A DNA stretch of 64,000 nt, taken from contig JBOEGE010000006.1 of NCBI GenBank assembly GCA_050633265.1, positions 124,001 to 188,000 on the forward strand. Direction: 5' to 3'. The position numbers and the translations under genes were made by a program. The stretch is from JBLHZY01 sp050633265 (GTDB lineage Bacteria; Pseudomonadota; Alphaproteobacteria; Rhodobacterales; Rhodobacteraceae). The notes beneath the pieces were generated by a model, which saw only the letters and a list, made by a program, of their open reading frames with translations, made no database searches and was not told the DNA's origin. Below are positions 8,492 through 17,190 of this stretch, one piece after another (position 1 is the stretch's first letter; each line of letters starts with the position of its first letter).

Positions 8492-9643
8492 ATGTCACTC
8501 ATCCAAGCGGCCAGAACCTCACGTGCGCCCATGGCCGCTCTGACCTGCGTTGGCCTCTTCTGGGGCACATTGGCCGCCGTCTTGCCCGGGCTCAAATCGG
8601 GCATCGCTGCGCAAGATGGGCCCTTTGGCATGGCGCTGGTGATGGCGGCGGTGGGCGGGATGATCGCGATGTATATGGTGCCGCGTGTCGGGCGGATCTT
8701 GGGGCGCCATTCCTTGCCGATCCTCTCGATCGGGCTGGTGATCAGCTTCTTTTTGCCCACTCTCCCCAGCACGGTGATCGGCTTTGGCATAGCGCTTTTG
8801 TTTACGGGCATGGCCATGTCGATCCTCGATATTTCGGCCAATGTGCGCATTTCCATGCTGGAAGAGCGCTCTGGCCAGCACCTGATGAACGCCAATCACG
8901 CGATGTTTTCCTTTGGCTTTGCGGGCGCCGCCTTTGCTGCGGGAATGGCGCGCCAAGCGGGGTTTTCCCCGGGGCAAATCCTGCCTGTCGCGGCGCTTGT
9001 TGTGCTGATGCTTATCCCTCTGGTGCGCGAAAAAGAGGCGGCGTTTGTTGATGAGAATGAGGGAAAAGAAGAGGCCCCAAAAGGCACGCCTTGGCGCTTG
9101 ATCATCCTCACCGGGGGCATGCTTTTCTGCGCCTTTATCGGCGAAAACGCGACCGAAGCTTGGTCGGCCCTGCATATCGAACGCACCCTTGGCGGCGCGC
9201 CGGGCGAGGGGGGCTTGGGGCCGATGATGCTTGGGCTCACCATGGGTTTTGGCCGCCTTGCGGGCCAGATGATCGCCAACCGTTTGGGCGAGGCGCGCCT
9301 TATCCTGCTCTCGGGTATTTTGGGCACGATTGGCGCGCTGATAACAGCCGCCGCCCCAAGCAAAGCGATCGTGCTGATCGGGGTGGCAATCATCGGGCTT
9401 GGCATGGCGGTCATCGTGCCATCGGCCAGCTCAATGCTGGGCAAATCGGTCCATAAAGATCAGCGCAGCTTTGCGATTTCGCGCGCGTGGATGATCGGGA
9501 TGACAGGCTTTTTCGTGGGCCCGGCGATGATAGGCCTGATCTCTCAGCTGGTTGGGCTGCGCGGGGCCTTTGTCGCGGTTGCGCTGATTGTCGCGCTGAT
9601 TGTTCCCGCGATCAAAGCGCTCGAAAAACATAGCAACAGCTAG
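8492..9643 (+). CDS. MFS transporter, YbjJ-like
   Basis: A 383-residue major-facilitator permease with about 12 predicted membrane helices split by a charged loop near residue 190 (REKEAAFVDENEGKEEAPKG). It resembles YbjJ/fucose-permease-like transporters; the substrate cannot be read from sequence. The ATG at 8492 is chosen over one seven codons upstream because GGAG at 8481-8484 sits seven bases before it. It is convergent with the lactate dehydrogenase gene, with only eight bases between the stops. Confidence 0.8.
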   Translation: MSLIQAARTSRAPMAALTCVGLFWGTLAAVLPGLKSGIAAQDGPFGMALVMAAVGGMIAMYMVPRVGRILGRHSLPILSIGLVISFFLPTLPSTVIGFGIALLFTGMAMSILDISANVRISMLEERSGQHLMNANHAMFSFGFAGAAFAAGMARQAGFSPGQILPVAALVVLMLIPLVREKEAAFVDENEGKEEAPKGTPWRLIILTGGMLFCAFIGENATEAWSALHIERTLGGAPGEGGLGPMMLGLTMGFGRLAGQMIANRLGEARLILLSGILGTIGALITAAAPSKAIVLIGVAIIGLGMAVIVPSASSMLGKSVHKDQRSFAISRAWMIGMTGFFVGPAMIGLISQLVGLRGAFVAVALIVALIVPAIKALEKHSNS

Positions 9644-9651
9644 CGCCTGCG

Positions 9652-10815
9652 CTATTCCCAGCGGCCCGCAAACCCTTCGGGCACCAGCACCATATCACGA
9701 TCCACCTGTTCAATGCTCTTGCGCCCACAAAGCGCCATCGAGACATCCATTTCCTTGTGAATTATCTCAAGCGCTTTGGTGACGCCCGCCTCGCCCATCG
9801 CGCCAAGCCCATGAATAAAAGCGCGCCCGATATATGTCCCCTTAGCGCCCAAAGCGAGCGCCTTGAGCACGTCCTGACCAGAGCGAATGCCGCTATCCAG
9901 ATGAACCTCAACACGGTCCCCAACCGCCGCAACAATCGCCGGCAACATCTTGATCGAACTCAGCGCCCCATCAAGCTGCCGCCCGCCATGGTTGGAAACG
10001 ATGATCGCATCAGCGCCCACATCGGCCGCCATAATCGCATCCTCAACCTCCATCACACCCTTCAATATCAGCTTGCCGCCCCACATCTTTTTGATCGCGC
10101 GGATTTTCTCCCAATCAAGCCGGGGATCAAATTGCTCGGCCGTCCATTCAAACAATGAGCCAAGGTTATGAACGCCTTTCGCATGCCCGACGATATTGCC
10201 AAAACTATGCTGCTTGCTGCGCGCCATTCCATAGGCCCACCGCCATTTCGTGCTTAGATCCAGCGCATTGGCAAGGGTCGGGCGGATCGGCACAGAAAGC
10301 GCATTTTTCAAATCTTTATGGCGCTGCCCAAGGATTTGCAGATCAAGCGTAAGCACGAGGGCCGAACATTTCGCATCCGTTGCCCGCTGGATTATGTTCT
10401 CAAGAAACGCCTGATCCCGCATCACATAAAGCTGAAACCAAAAGGGCTTTTCGGTTGCCGCTGCCACATCCTCAATCGAGCAAATCGACATGGTTGAAAG
10501 CGTAAACGGCACGCCGAATTTCTCGGCCGCGCGGGCTGCTTTGATCTCGCCATCGGCGCTTTGCATCCCGGTCATACCAACGGGCGCAAGGGCCACAGGC
10601 ATCGCAACATCTTGGCCAATCATCTGGCTCGCGGTTGAACGCCCCTCCATATCCACAGCGACCCTTTGGCGCAGGCGAATCTGTTCGAAATCCGAGGTGT
10701 TCTCGCGAAAAGTCTGCTCGCTCCAACTGCCGCTTTCGGCATAGTCATAAAACATCTTGGGCGTGCGTTTGCGGTGCAGCACTTTGAGATCGTTGATGTT
10801 GGTAATCACGGGCAT
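9652..10815 (-). CDS. lldD: L-lactate dehydrogenase (FMN, quinone/cytochrome-linked)
   Basis: A 387-residue FMN-dependent alpha-hydroxy-acid dehydrogenase that oxidises L-lactate to pyruvate and feeds electrons to the respiratory chain. Conserved sites are the early FYDYAESG segment, ALAPVGMTGM near the flavin, the FQLYVMRD region, the flavin lysine in LILKGVM, and the catalytic His/Arg in SNHGGRQLDGA. The length and N-terminus (MPVITNINDLKVLHRKR) match LldD. The ATG at 10815 has GGAGG upstream. Glycolate or mandelate oxidising relatives cannot be fully excluded. A candidate operator lies just upstream. Confidence 0.88.
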   Translation of the reverse strand: MPVITNINDLKVLHRKRTPKMFYDYAESGSWSEQTFRENTSDFEQIRLRQRVAVDMEGRSTASQMIGQDVAMPVALAPVGMTGMQSADGEIKAARAAEKFGVPFTLSTMSICSIEDVAAATEKPFWFQLYVMRDQAFLENIIQRATDAKCSALVLTLDLQILGQRHKDLKNALSVPIRPTLANALDLSTKWRWAYGMARSKQHSFGNIVGHAKGVHNLGSLFEWTAEQFDPRLDWEKIRAIKKMWGGKLILKGVMEVEDAIMAADVGADAIIVSNHGGRQLDGALSSIKMLPAIVAAVGDRVEVHLDSGIRSGQDVLKALALGAKGTYIGRAFIHGLGAMGEAGVTKALEIIHKEMDVSMALCGRKSIEQVDRDMVLVPEGFAGRWE

Positions 10816-10841
10816 ATCGGGCCTCCGCTTGAAAACGCCAT

Positions 10842-10864
10842 ATTGGTTATGAAGAATTACCAAT
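10842..10864. promoter_or_regulatory. Inverted repeat in the lldD promoter region
   Basis: ATTGGT (10842-10847) and ACCAAT (10859-10864) form a perfect 6-bp inverted repeat separated by 11 bases, ending 27 bases before the lldD start. GntR/FadR-family regulators such as LldR bind TGGT/ACCA half-sites, though usually with a shorter gap, so this is a candidate lactate operator by inference only. Confidence 0.4.
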
Positions 10865-10891
10865 TCGCGCGGATCGGCGCAATGGCCGCGT

Positions 10892-10930
10892 CGCTGCCTG
10901 GCCTGCCTGTGAAAACAGGCGAAAGCAGCG
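10892..10930. other. Nested hairpin between trpA and lldD
   Basis: GCCTGT-GAAA-ACAGGC (10905-10920) is a perfect 6-bp stem with a GAAA tetraloop, nested inside CGCTGC (10892-10897) and GCAGCG (10925-10930). It lies downstream of trpA on the minus strand. There is no T-run, so it is more likely a Rho-linked or RNA-stabilising structure than an intrinsic terminator. Confidence 0.35.
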
Positions 10931-10984
10931 CGCGGTTTATATGCGGGCGCTGCGTTTTAGAAATGAGATGTGAAGCTAAAACCC

Positions 10985-11776
10985 TTAAGCGCGGTGCGCG
11001 CCCGCCGCCAATTCCGCAACGAAAGCGGCAACTTCGCTTGGGCTTTTCCCGGCCGCGATCTGCGCAACAATGGCCGAACCAACAACCGTTCCATCGGCAA
11101 CGCTCGCGATGGCTTGCGCGGTTTCGGGCGTCTTCACGCCAAAACCAACGATAACCGGCAAATCCGTCTTTGCCTTGATCCGGGCCACTTCGGGCGCAAC
11201 ATCATTCGCCTGCGCTTCGGCCGCGCCGGTAATGCCGTTGATCGAGACGTAGTAAACAAAGCCCGAGGTATTGCTCAGCACTTTGGGCAGGCGCTTATCA
11301 TCCGTCGTTGGTGTGGCCAAACGGATAAAATTGAGGCCGGCTTTTTGCGCAGGAATGCAAAGCTCATTGTCTTCTTCGGGCGGCAGATCAACGATGATCA
11401 GCCCGTCAATTCCCGCCTCATTGGCATCGGCCAAAAACGTATCAACGCCGCGCGAATAGATCGGATTGTAATAGCCCATCAAAACGATCGGCGTGGTGCG
11501 ATCCTCGCGGCGAAATTCGCGCGCCAGATCAAGCGTTTTTTGCAGGGTCATCCCGCCTTCAAGCGCGCGTTGACCCGCCAATTGAATGGTCTCGCCGTCG
11601 GCCATCGGATCGGTAAACGGTATGCCAAGCTCGATGATATCAACGCCAGCGCCGGGCAGGGTGCGCAAGATCTCAAGCGAGGTGTCATAATTCGGATCGC
11701 CGCCCATCACATAGGCCACAAAGGCTTTGCGCCCTTCGGATTTCAGGCGGGCGAATGTATCGTCGATCCGGGTCAT
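10985..11776 (-). CDS. trpA: Tryptophan synthase alpha chain
   Basis: TrpA, 263 residues, cleaves indole-3-glycerol phosphate to indole for TrpB. The catalytic Glu lies in IIELGIPFTDP and the catalytic Asp in DPMADGETIQ; the phosphate-binding end reads VGFGVKTPE and DGTVVGSAIV. The ATG at 11776 has AGGAAG upstream; longer in-frame starts run into the ychF region and are rejected. It is divergent from ychF and detached from trpFB. Confidence 0.96.
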   Translation of the reverse strand: MTRIDDTFARLKSEGRKAFVAYVMGGDPNYDTSLEILRTLPGAGVDIIELGIPFTDPMADGETIQLAGQRALEGGMTLQKTLDLAREFRREDRTTPIVLMGYYNPIYSRGVDTFLADANEAGIDGLIIVDLPPEEDNELCIPAQKAGLNFIRLATPTTDDKRLPKVLSNTSGFVYYVSINGITGAAEAQANDVAPEVARIKAKTDLPVIVGFGVKTPETAQAIASVADGTVVGSAIVAQIAAGKSPSEVAAFVAELAAGAHRA

Positions 11777-11936
11777 TATCTTCCTCGCAGCTTGTCTTGC
11801 ATTGGTTTCGCTTATCCGCGCGCCAATGGCAATGCCTCTAAGGGGCAGCGCAAAGCCCGCGCCAAGCAAAGGCGGCGCTTGCGCGGGCGGGCAGGGCGGC
11901 ATAGAAGCGGGCCGGATGTTATGAAAGGGCTGCGAA

Positions 11937-13034
11937 ATGGGCTTTAAAATGGGTATCGTCGGGCTGCCGAATGTTGGCAAATCGACCTTGTTTAACGCAT
12001 TAACGAAAACGGCCGCCGCTCAGGCCGCCAATTTCCCTTTCTGCACAATCGAGCCAAACGTCGGCGAAGTGGCCGTTCCGGACGCGCGCCTTGATGCTTT
12101 GGCCGAGATCGCAGGCTCCAAGAATATCATCCCAACGCGGATGACCTTTGTTGATATCGCAGGCCTCGTCAAAGGCGCCTCCAAAGGCGAAGGTCTGGGC
12201 AATCAGTTCCTCGCCAATATCCGCGAATGCGATGCGATTGCCCATGTGGTGCGCTGCTTTGAAGATGGCGATGTGACCCATGTTGAGGGGCGCGTTGATC
12301 CGGTTGAGGATGCCCAAGTTATCGAGACCGAGCTAATGCTCGCCGATATGGAAAGCATCGAGAAGCGGCTTCAAAATATCGTGCGAAAAGTGCGTGGTGG
12401 CGATAAAGAGGCGGTTCAGCAAGAGCGCCTTTTGCGCGCCGCTTTGGCAGCCCTTGAAGAGGGCAAACCTGCGCGCTCGGTCGAGGTTGACGCAGATGAT
12501 CTGCGTGCATGGAAACTGCTGCAATTGTTGACAACCAAGCCGATCCTTTACGTGTGCAACGTCGAAGAAGGCAATGCGGCTGAAGGCAATGCAATGAGCG
12601 CCGCCGTAGCCGAAATGGCCGCCAAAGAGGGCGCAGGCGCGGTCGTGATCTCGGCCCAGATCGAAGAAGAGATCAGCCAGCTTGAGCCCGAAGAAGCCGA
12701 AATGTTTCTCACCGAAATGGGCTTGGAAGAAGCCGGCCTCGATCGCCTGATCCGCGCCGGATACGAGCTTTTGCACCTAGAGACCTATTTCACCGTCGGC
12801 CCCAAAGAGGCCCGCGCCTGGACGATCAAATCCGGCACCTCCGCCCCCCAAGCCGCAGGGGTTATCCACGGCGATTTCGAAAAAGGCTTCATCCGCGCCG
12901 AGACAATCGCCTATGAGGATTTCATCACCTGCAAAGGCGAAAGCGGTGCCAAAGAAGCGGGCAAAATGCGCGCCGAGGGCAAAGGATATGTCGTCAAAGA
13001 CGGCGATGTGCTGCACTTCTTGTTCAACAACTGA
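11937..13034 (+). CDS. ychF: Redox-regulated ATPase/GTPase YchF
   Basis: A 365-residue Obg-family P-loop NTPase that prefers ATP and binds ribosomes. G1 is GLPNVGKST, G3 DIAGLVKGASKGEG, and G4 is the YchF-specific NVEE rather than NKxD. A helical coiled-coil insertion runs about residues 130-190, and the C-terminal TGS-like domain (TYFTVGPKEARAWTI to VKDGDVLHFLFNN) is complete. YchF is linked to translation and oxidative-stress responses. The tRNA-Ser gene follows 207 bases downstream. Confidence 0.97.
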   Translation: MGFKMGIVGLPNVGKSTLFNALTKTAAAQAANFPFCTIEPNVGEVAVPDARLDALAEIAGSKNIIPTRMTFVDIAGLVKGASKGEGLGNQFLANIRECDAIAHVVRCFEDGDVTHVEGRVDPVEDAQVIETELMLADMESIEKRLQNIVRKVRGGDKEAVQQERLLRAALAALEEGKPARSVEVDADDLRAWKLLQLLTTKPILYVCNVEEGNAAEGNAMSAAVAEMAAKEGAGAVVISAQIEEEISQLEPEEAEMFLTEMGLEEAGLDRLIRAGYELLHLETYFTVGPKEARAWTIKSGTSAPQAAGVIHGDFEKGFIRAETIAYEDFITCKGESGAKEAGKMRAEGKGYVVKDGDVLHFLFNN

Positions 13035-13241
13035 TCAGGCTCTGGGCGGCGGCAAGCCTGCCCGGCCCAAGCTTTGGAGCCGTCTCAAACATTACGGCCC
13101 CAATGCGCGCAAAGCCAAAGCGCCCATTGCAAACCAAGCCCAAAGCCCAGCATTAGGCCTGCGCCCAGTCGCACATAAACAATTCAGAAACCGAAAATTC
13201 ATCCTTGTCTTCCCAACCCGTTACGGGCTAGACCCGCCAGC

Positions 13242-13331
13242 GGAGACGTGGCCGAGTGGTCGAAGGCGCTCCCCTGCTAAGGGAGTATACCGGAAACGGT
13301 ATCGAGGGTTCGAATCCCTTCGTCTCCGCCA
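13242..13331 (+). tRNA. tRNA-Ser(GCT)
   Basis: A 90-base class II tRNA with encoded CCA. The acceptor stem is GGAGACG (13242-13248) paired with CGTCTCC (13321-13327), discriminator G, then CCA. The anticodon arm is CTCCC-CTGCTAA-GGGAG, giving anticodon GCT for AGC/AGU serine codons. The long variable arm is TACCGGAAACGGTA and the T arm GGGTTCGAATCCC. It marks the border between housekeeping genes and the glycan cluster. Confidence 0.97.
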
Positions 13332-13886
13332 CACCCTTTGAATTCATTGGGTAATCTGCCGCCACCAAACCCACCCACGAGCTGCCCATCGACCTTAGGG
13401 TTTTAACTAGGGTGATCTTGGCGCAATGGCGTTCATGGGTCTTCCGATTCAAATGCGAAACGCATGCGGCTAGGTGATGCTAAAAGTCGCTCCAGACCAT
13501 TCCATCAATAACCCGCCTGACTGCTTGGTGTATGAGAAACAAGCTATGCGAAAGCAGGTGGTGGATGCCTTAAAGACCAAAGGCGTAAATTGTATCCTGT
13601 CACGACTTTTGAGCCAGAGCGGCTTTTTGCTCCGGGGCAAACTGTCTATGTTCATCCGAGGCCACATATTTCGTTCACAGTGTTCTATATTGCTATGGTT
13701 CAACCACAGTGAATCTGCCTAGCCCGCCCAAAGATATGAGCAGCCCCCGGCTGGCAAGATAACAGAGGCCAGCAGAAAGCGACCATTCGCATTTTGAGAG
13801 TGAGCGCATTATACATGCATGGTTGCAGTTTGCTGGTTTTGGCAGCGCTGATAGTAGACAGTCAAAATAGAGTGAATGGAGACCCC
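13332..13886. other. 555-base gene-poor stretch after tRNA-Ser
   Basis: No recognisable gene. It is visibly richer in A+T than the flanks. An open frame of 82 codons on the plus strand (13474-13722) and one of 77 on the minus strand (13703-13470) overlap each other; neither has a convincing ribosome site or family resemblance. One minus-strand frame contains a short stretch (DEHRQFAPEQKAALAQKS then stop) faintly like the start of an IS3-type OrfA transposase, which could be decayed mobile DNA. GGAG at 13878-13881 is the ribosome site of the next gene. Confidence 0.4.
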
Positions 13887-14921
13887 ATGAGCAGACCCAT
13901 CCAGAGCGCATTGATCACCGGTGGTGCCGGCTCTTTCGGCAAGACCATGTTGCAGGGCTTATTGGATCGCGGTGTTGGAGAGATTCGCATTCTCAGCCGC
14001 GATGAAGAGAAGCAAGATGCGTTGCGCAACGAGCTGCGCGATGATCGGGTGCGATACTACATTGGTGACATCCGTGATCGGGATGCTGTTGAGCGGGCAA
14101 CGTATGGGGTGCAATGTGTGTTTCATGCAGCTGCGCTCAAGCAAGTCCCATCCTGCGAGTTCTTTCCCCATGAGGCGGTGCGCACAAATATTTTAGGGTC
14201 TGAAAATGTTATCCGTGCGGCGATCCGCGCCGAGGTTGAGAGCCTTGTTTGCCTGTCCACCGATAAGGCCGTGTTTCCGGTAAATGCGATGGGCATGTCC
14301 AAAGCATTGATGGAAAAGACAGCTCAGGCAGCGGCGCGAGATTTGGGCGACGGGGCGAAAACGACGATTTCCTGCGTGCGCTATGGGAATGTGATGTATT
14401 CGCGAGGCAGCGCGATCCCGCTGTTTATTCGCCAAATCAAAGCGGGCAATCCAATCACGGTTACAGAGCCGACAATGACCCGCTTTTTGATGCCGCTGCG
14501 CGACAGTGTTGCCTTGGTAAATTATGCATTCGACCATGCCAATCAGGGGGATCTGTTTATCAAAAAGGCGCCGGCCTCAACGGTCATCGACCTTGTGCAG
14601 GGCATAAAAGAGTTGTTTGGCGTTCCGGATCATCCGGTTGAAATCATCGGTTGGCGCCATGCCGAAAAGCTCTATGAAACACTTGCCAGCGCGCAGGAGC
14701 TTACGAGCTCAGAGGACCTGGGAGATTACTATCGATTGGTGCTGAATCAGCGCGACTTGAATTACAAGCCGTATTTCAGCGAGGGCGATACCAAGACCGC
14801 AACCCAGCAAGATTACCACTCTCACAACACCGAGCAGCTCTCGGTGCCTGAAGTGAAGGATTTGCTGATGAGCTTGCCCGAACTGCGCGCCGAGCTTGCC
14901 GCTTGGAAAGACGGCAGATGA
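13887..14921 (+). CDS. capE: UDP-GlcNAc 4,6-dehydratase/5-epimerase (CapE/FnlA/WbjB type)
   Basis: A 344-residue extended short-chain dehydrogenase. The Rossmann motif GGAGSFGKTM is at the N-terminus, and the dehydratase signature CLSTDKAVFPVNAMGMSKALMEK is in the middle. It converts UDP-GlcNAc to a 4-keto-6-deoxy-L-sugar, the first step to UDP-N-acetyl-L-fucosamine. The usual active-site lysine and methionine of this subgroup are in STDKAV/GMSKALME. The ATG at 13887 has GGAG upstream. The stop overlaps the next start by four bases (ATGA), so the genes are translationally coupled; genes two and three of the same pathway follow. Confidence 0.9.
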   Translation: MSRPIQSALITGGAGSFGKTMLQGLLDRGVGEIRILSRDEEKQDALRNELRDDRVRYYIGDIRDRDAVERATYGVQCVFHAAALKQVPSCEFFPHEAVRTNILGSENVIRAAIRAEVESLVCLSTDKAVFPVNAMGMSKALMEKTAQAAARDLGDGAKTTISCVRYGNVMYSRGSAIPLFIRQIKAGNPITVTEPTMTRFLMPLRDSVALVNYAFDHANQGDLFIKKAPASTVIDLVQGIKELFGVPDHPVEIIGWRHAEKLYETLASAQELTSSEDLGDYYRLVLNQRDLNYKPYFSEGDTKTATQQDYHSHNTEQLSVPEVKDLLMSLPELRAELAAWKDGR

Positions 14922-16042
14922 AAAGAATTGTTGTCACCGGAGCAGGGGGGCTGATCGGTTGGCATGCTCATGTCCGATTGCATGCTGCCAATTGCGCCGC
15001 AGGCTTCCAAGGCGCCGCATTGCCCTATGATATTGTCGCGCTGGACCGTGCTGATTTTGCCGATGATGCCAAACTGGCAAGCGCGCTAACCGGTGCTGAT
15101 GCCGTTTTGCATTTCGCCGGTGTAAACCGCGGGCCGAAGGAAAAACTTGAGGCGGCCAACCCGGCCATTGCGCAGCGCTTGGTCGAGGCCTGTCTTGGCG
15201 CAGGCTCAAACCCGCATATTGTCTATGCAAATTCGGTGCATGCTCAGACCGATACGCCATATGGGCGCTCCAAGCGGATTTCCAGCGAGAGACTTCAAGC
15301 CGCTGTTTCGCGCTACACAGACCTGATGCTGCCGCATGTGTTTGGCGAACACGCGCGCCCCTTTTACAACAATGTTACCGCGACGCTGATCGCGCAAATT
15401 CTCTCGGGCCAAGAACCGACAGTGAACCCGAATGGGCAAGTGCAGCTTTTACATGCAGGCGAGGCCGCTCAGGCCGCGATCAACGCCATGTGTGACGGGG
15501 TTTGCGGGCAATTGGCGCCCGCTGCCAGACCGATCAGCGTGCCCGATCTTTTGGCCAAACTAGAAGGTTTTCATAGCGCCTATACCAAGAACATATTTCC
15601 AGATCTGACGGACCCGTTTGATCGCGCGCTTTTCAACAGCTATCGCGCAGCGACCTATCCAAAGGGCTGGCCGCGAAGCTTGTCCCTCAACATAGATCCC
15701 CGCGGCATCCTGTTTGAAGCGGTCAAGGGCGGCGGCGGCGGGCAAACCTTTTTATCGCGCACAAAGCCTGGGATCACGCGCGGCGATCACTTCCATCTCA
15801 ACAAGGTTGAGCGTTTCCTTGTTCTCCAGGGGGAAGCCGTGATCCGCATGCGCAAAGTGTTGAGCGATGACATTTGGGAATATCGTGTTTCAGGCGATGT
15901 ACCTGCGGCTGTGGACATGCCAACAATGCACAGCCATTCGATTGAAAATATTGGGGAATCAGATCTTTTGACACTTTTTTGGACGCAAGAACTTTTCGAT
16001 CCAGCCAAGCCTGATACTTACGCTGATAAGGTTCTGCCATGA
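14918..16042 (+). CDS. capF: UDP-FucNAc biosynthesis reductase/epimerase with cupin domain (CapF type)
   Basis: A 374-residue bifunctional enzyme. The N-terminal NAD(P)-binding SDR domain (GAGGLIGWH, residues 5-240) reduces the keto-sugar; the C-terminal cupin (about 260-370; GITRGDHFHLNKVERFLVLQGE) is the epimerase half and carries metal-binding-type His residues. Domain order and length match CapF/FnlB/WbjC, which turn the CapE product into UDP-2-acetamido-2,6-dideoxy-L-talose. The ATG at 14918 overlaps the capE stop; the next gene also overlaps by four bases. Confidence 0.88.
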   Translation: MKRIVVTGAGGLIGWHAHVRLHAANCAAGFQGAALPYDIVALDRADFADDAKLASALTGADAVLHFAGVNRGPKEKLEAANPAIAQRLVEACLGAGSNPHIVYANSVHAQTDTPYGRSKRISSERLQAAVSRYTDLMLPHVFGEHARPFYNNVTATLIAQILSGQEPTVNPNGQVQLLHAGEAAQAAINAMCDGVCGQLAPAARPISVPDLLAKLEGFHSAYTKNIFPDLTDPFDRALFNSYRAATYPKGWPRSLSLNIDPRGILFEAVKGGGGGQTFLSRTKPGITRGDHFHLNKVERFLVLQGEAVIRMRKVLSDDIWEYRVSGDVPAAVDMPTMHSHSIENIGESDLLTLFWTQELFDPAKPDTYADKVLP

Positions 16043-17190
16043 GCAAGTTAAAAGTCATGACCATTCTGGGAACGCGGCCAGAAATTATCAGGTTGTCGAG
16101 GGTGATAGACCGGCTGGATCGCTATACTGATCACGTGCTCGTTCATACGGGGCAGAACTGGGATTATGAGCTCAATGACATTTTCTTTGAAGATCTGGGC
16201 ATGCGCAAACCCGATCATTTTCTGGGGGCCGGGGGCGGCAGCTTGGGCGAGACACTGGGCGGCATTCTGATTGAAACCGAAAAAGCCTTGATCGCACAAA
16301 AGCCCGATGCAGTGCTTATTCTTGGCGATACCAATTCTGCGATTTCGGCGATCATGGCGCGGCGGATGAAAATCCCCGTCTATCACATGGAAGCTGGAAA
16401 CCGATCTTTCGATCGCAATGTGCCCGAAGAAACCAATCGCCGTCTGGTCGATCATATCGCAGATTTTAATCTGGTTTACACAGAGCATGCGCGCCGTCAT
16501 TTGCTGTCCGAAGGGTTAGAGCATCGCCGTATCAATCTTACCGGAAGCCCGATGCGTGAGGTTCTTGAGTTTTACAAAGCGCAGATCGAGGCCTCGGATG
16601 TTTTGTCCCGGCTCAATCTAACGGCCGGAAAATACTTCATTGTGTCGCTTCACCGGGAAGAGAATGTCGACAGTTCCGCGCGGCTGAGCGCACTTGTTGA
16701 AACGCTGGATGCATTGGCCACAAAATATGATTTCCCTGTCATCGTTTCCACGCACCCGCGCACACGCAAGCGGCTTGAGGCACAGAACCATGCGTTTCAC
16801 CCAAAGGTTCAATATGCAAAACCGTTTGGTTTTCACGATTACAACAATCTCCAAATGAACGCCTTTTGTGCCATTTCTGACAGTGGCACAATCGCTGAAG
16901 AGGCATCCATACTGGGCTTTCCTGCAATCACACCGCGGGATGCAATCGAGCGGCCAGAAGGGATCGATGTTGGTTGCTTGATCATGACCGGCCTTGAGGA
17001 GGATGCAATACTGGCTGGCGTAGAGGCGGCGACACAGATGTTTGCCGAACGCGTTGCAGCCAAGGCGGCGCATCCCGTTCCGGCGGATTATTGTATTTCC
17101 AATACGTCAGAGCGGGTTGTCAGCCTGATCCTCAGCACCGCGCGTTTGTCCAATCAATGGGACGGGATACGAACCAATGACGCTTCGTGA
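16039..17190 (+). CDS. capG: UDP-N-acetyl-L-talosamine 2-epimerase (CapG/WbjD type)
   Basis: A 383-residue non-hydrolysing UDP-sugar 2-epimerase of the WecB fold. Signatures include GTRPEIIRLSRV at the start, HTGQNWDYELND, YHMEAGNRSFDRNVPEE, SLHREENVD and ISDSGTIAEEASILGFP. Following CapE and CapF it is expected to make UDP-N-acetyl-L-fucosamine by inverting C2. Simple UDP-ManNAc synthesis (WecB) is the alternative, but the neighbours favour the FucNAc route. It overlaps the next gene by 14 bases. Confidence 0.88.
   Translation: MSKLKVMTILGTRPEIIRLSRVIDRLDRYTDHVLVHTGQNWDYELNDIFFEDLGMRKPDHFLGAGGGSLGETLGGILIETEKALIAQKPDAVLILGDTNSAISAIMARRMKIPVYHMEAGNRSFDRNVPEETNRRLVDHIADFNLVYTEHARRHLLSEGLEHRRINLTGSPMREVLEFYKAQIEASDVLSRLNLTAGKYFIVSLHREENVDSSARLSALVETLDALATKYDFPVIVSTHPRTRKRLEAQNHAFHPKVQYAKPFGFHDYNNLQMNAFCAISDSGTIAEEASILGFPAITPRDAIERPEGIDVGCLIMTGLEEDAILAGVEAATQMFAERVAAKAAHPVPADYCISNTSERVVSLILSTARLSNQWDGIRTNDAS

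Noticed and set aside
13474..13722. 82-codon plus-strand frame after the tRNA
   Set aside because: No Shine-Dalgarno, no homology I recognise, and an equally long antisense frame overlaps it. Listed only within the gene-poor region.
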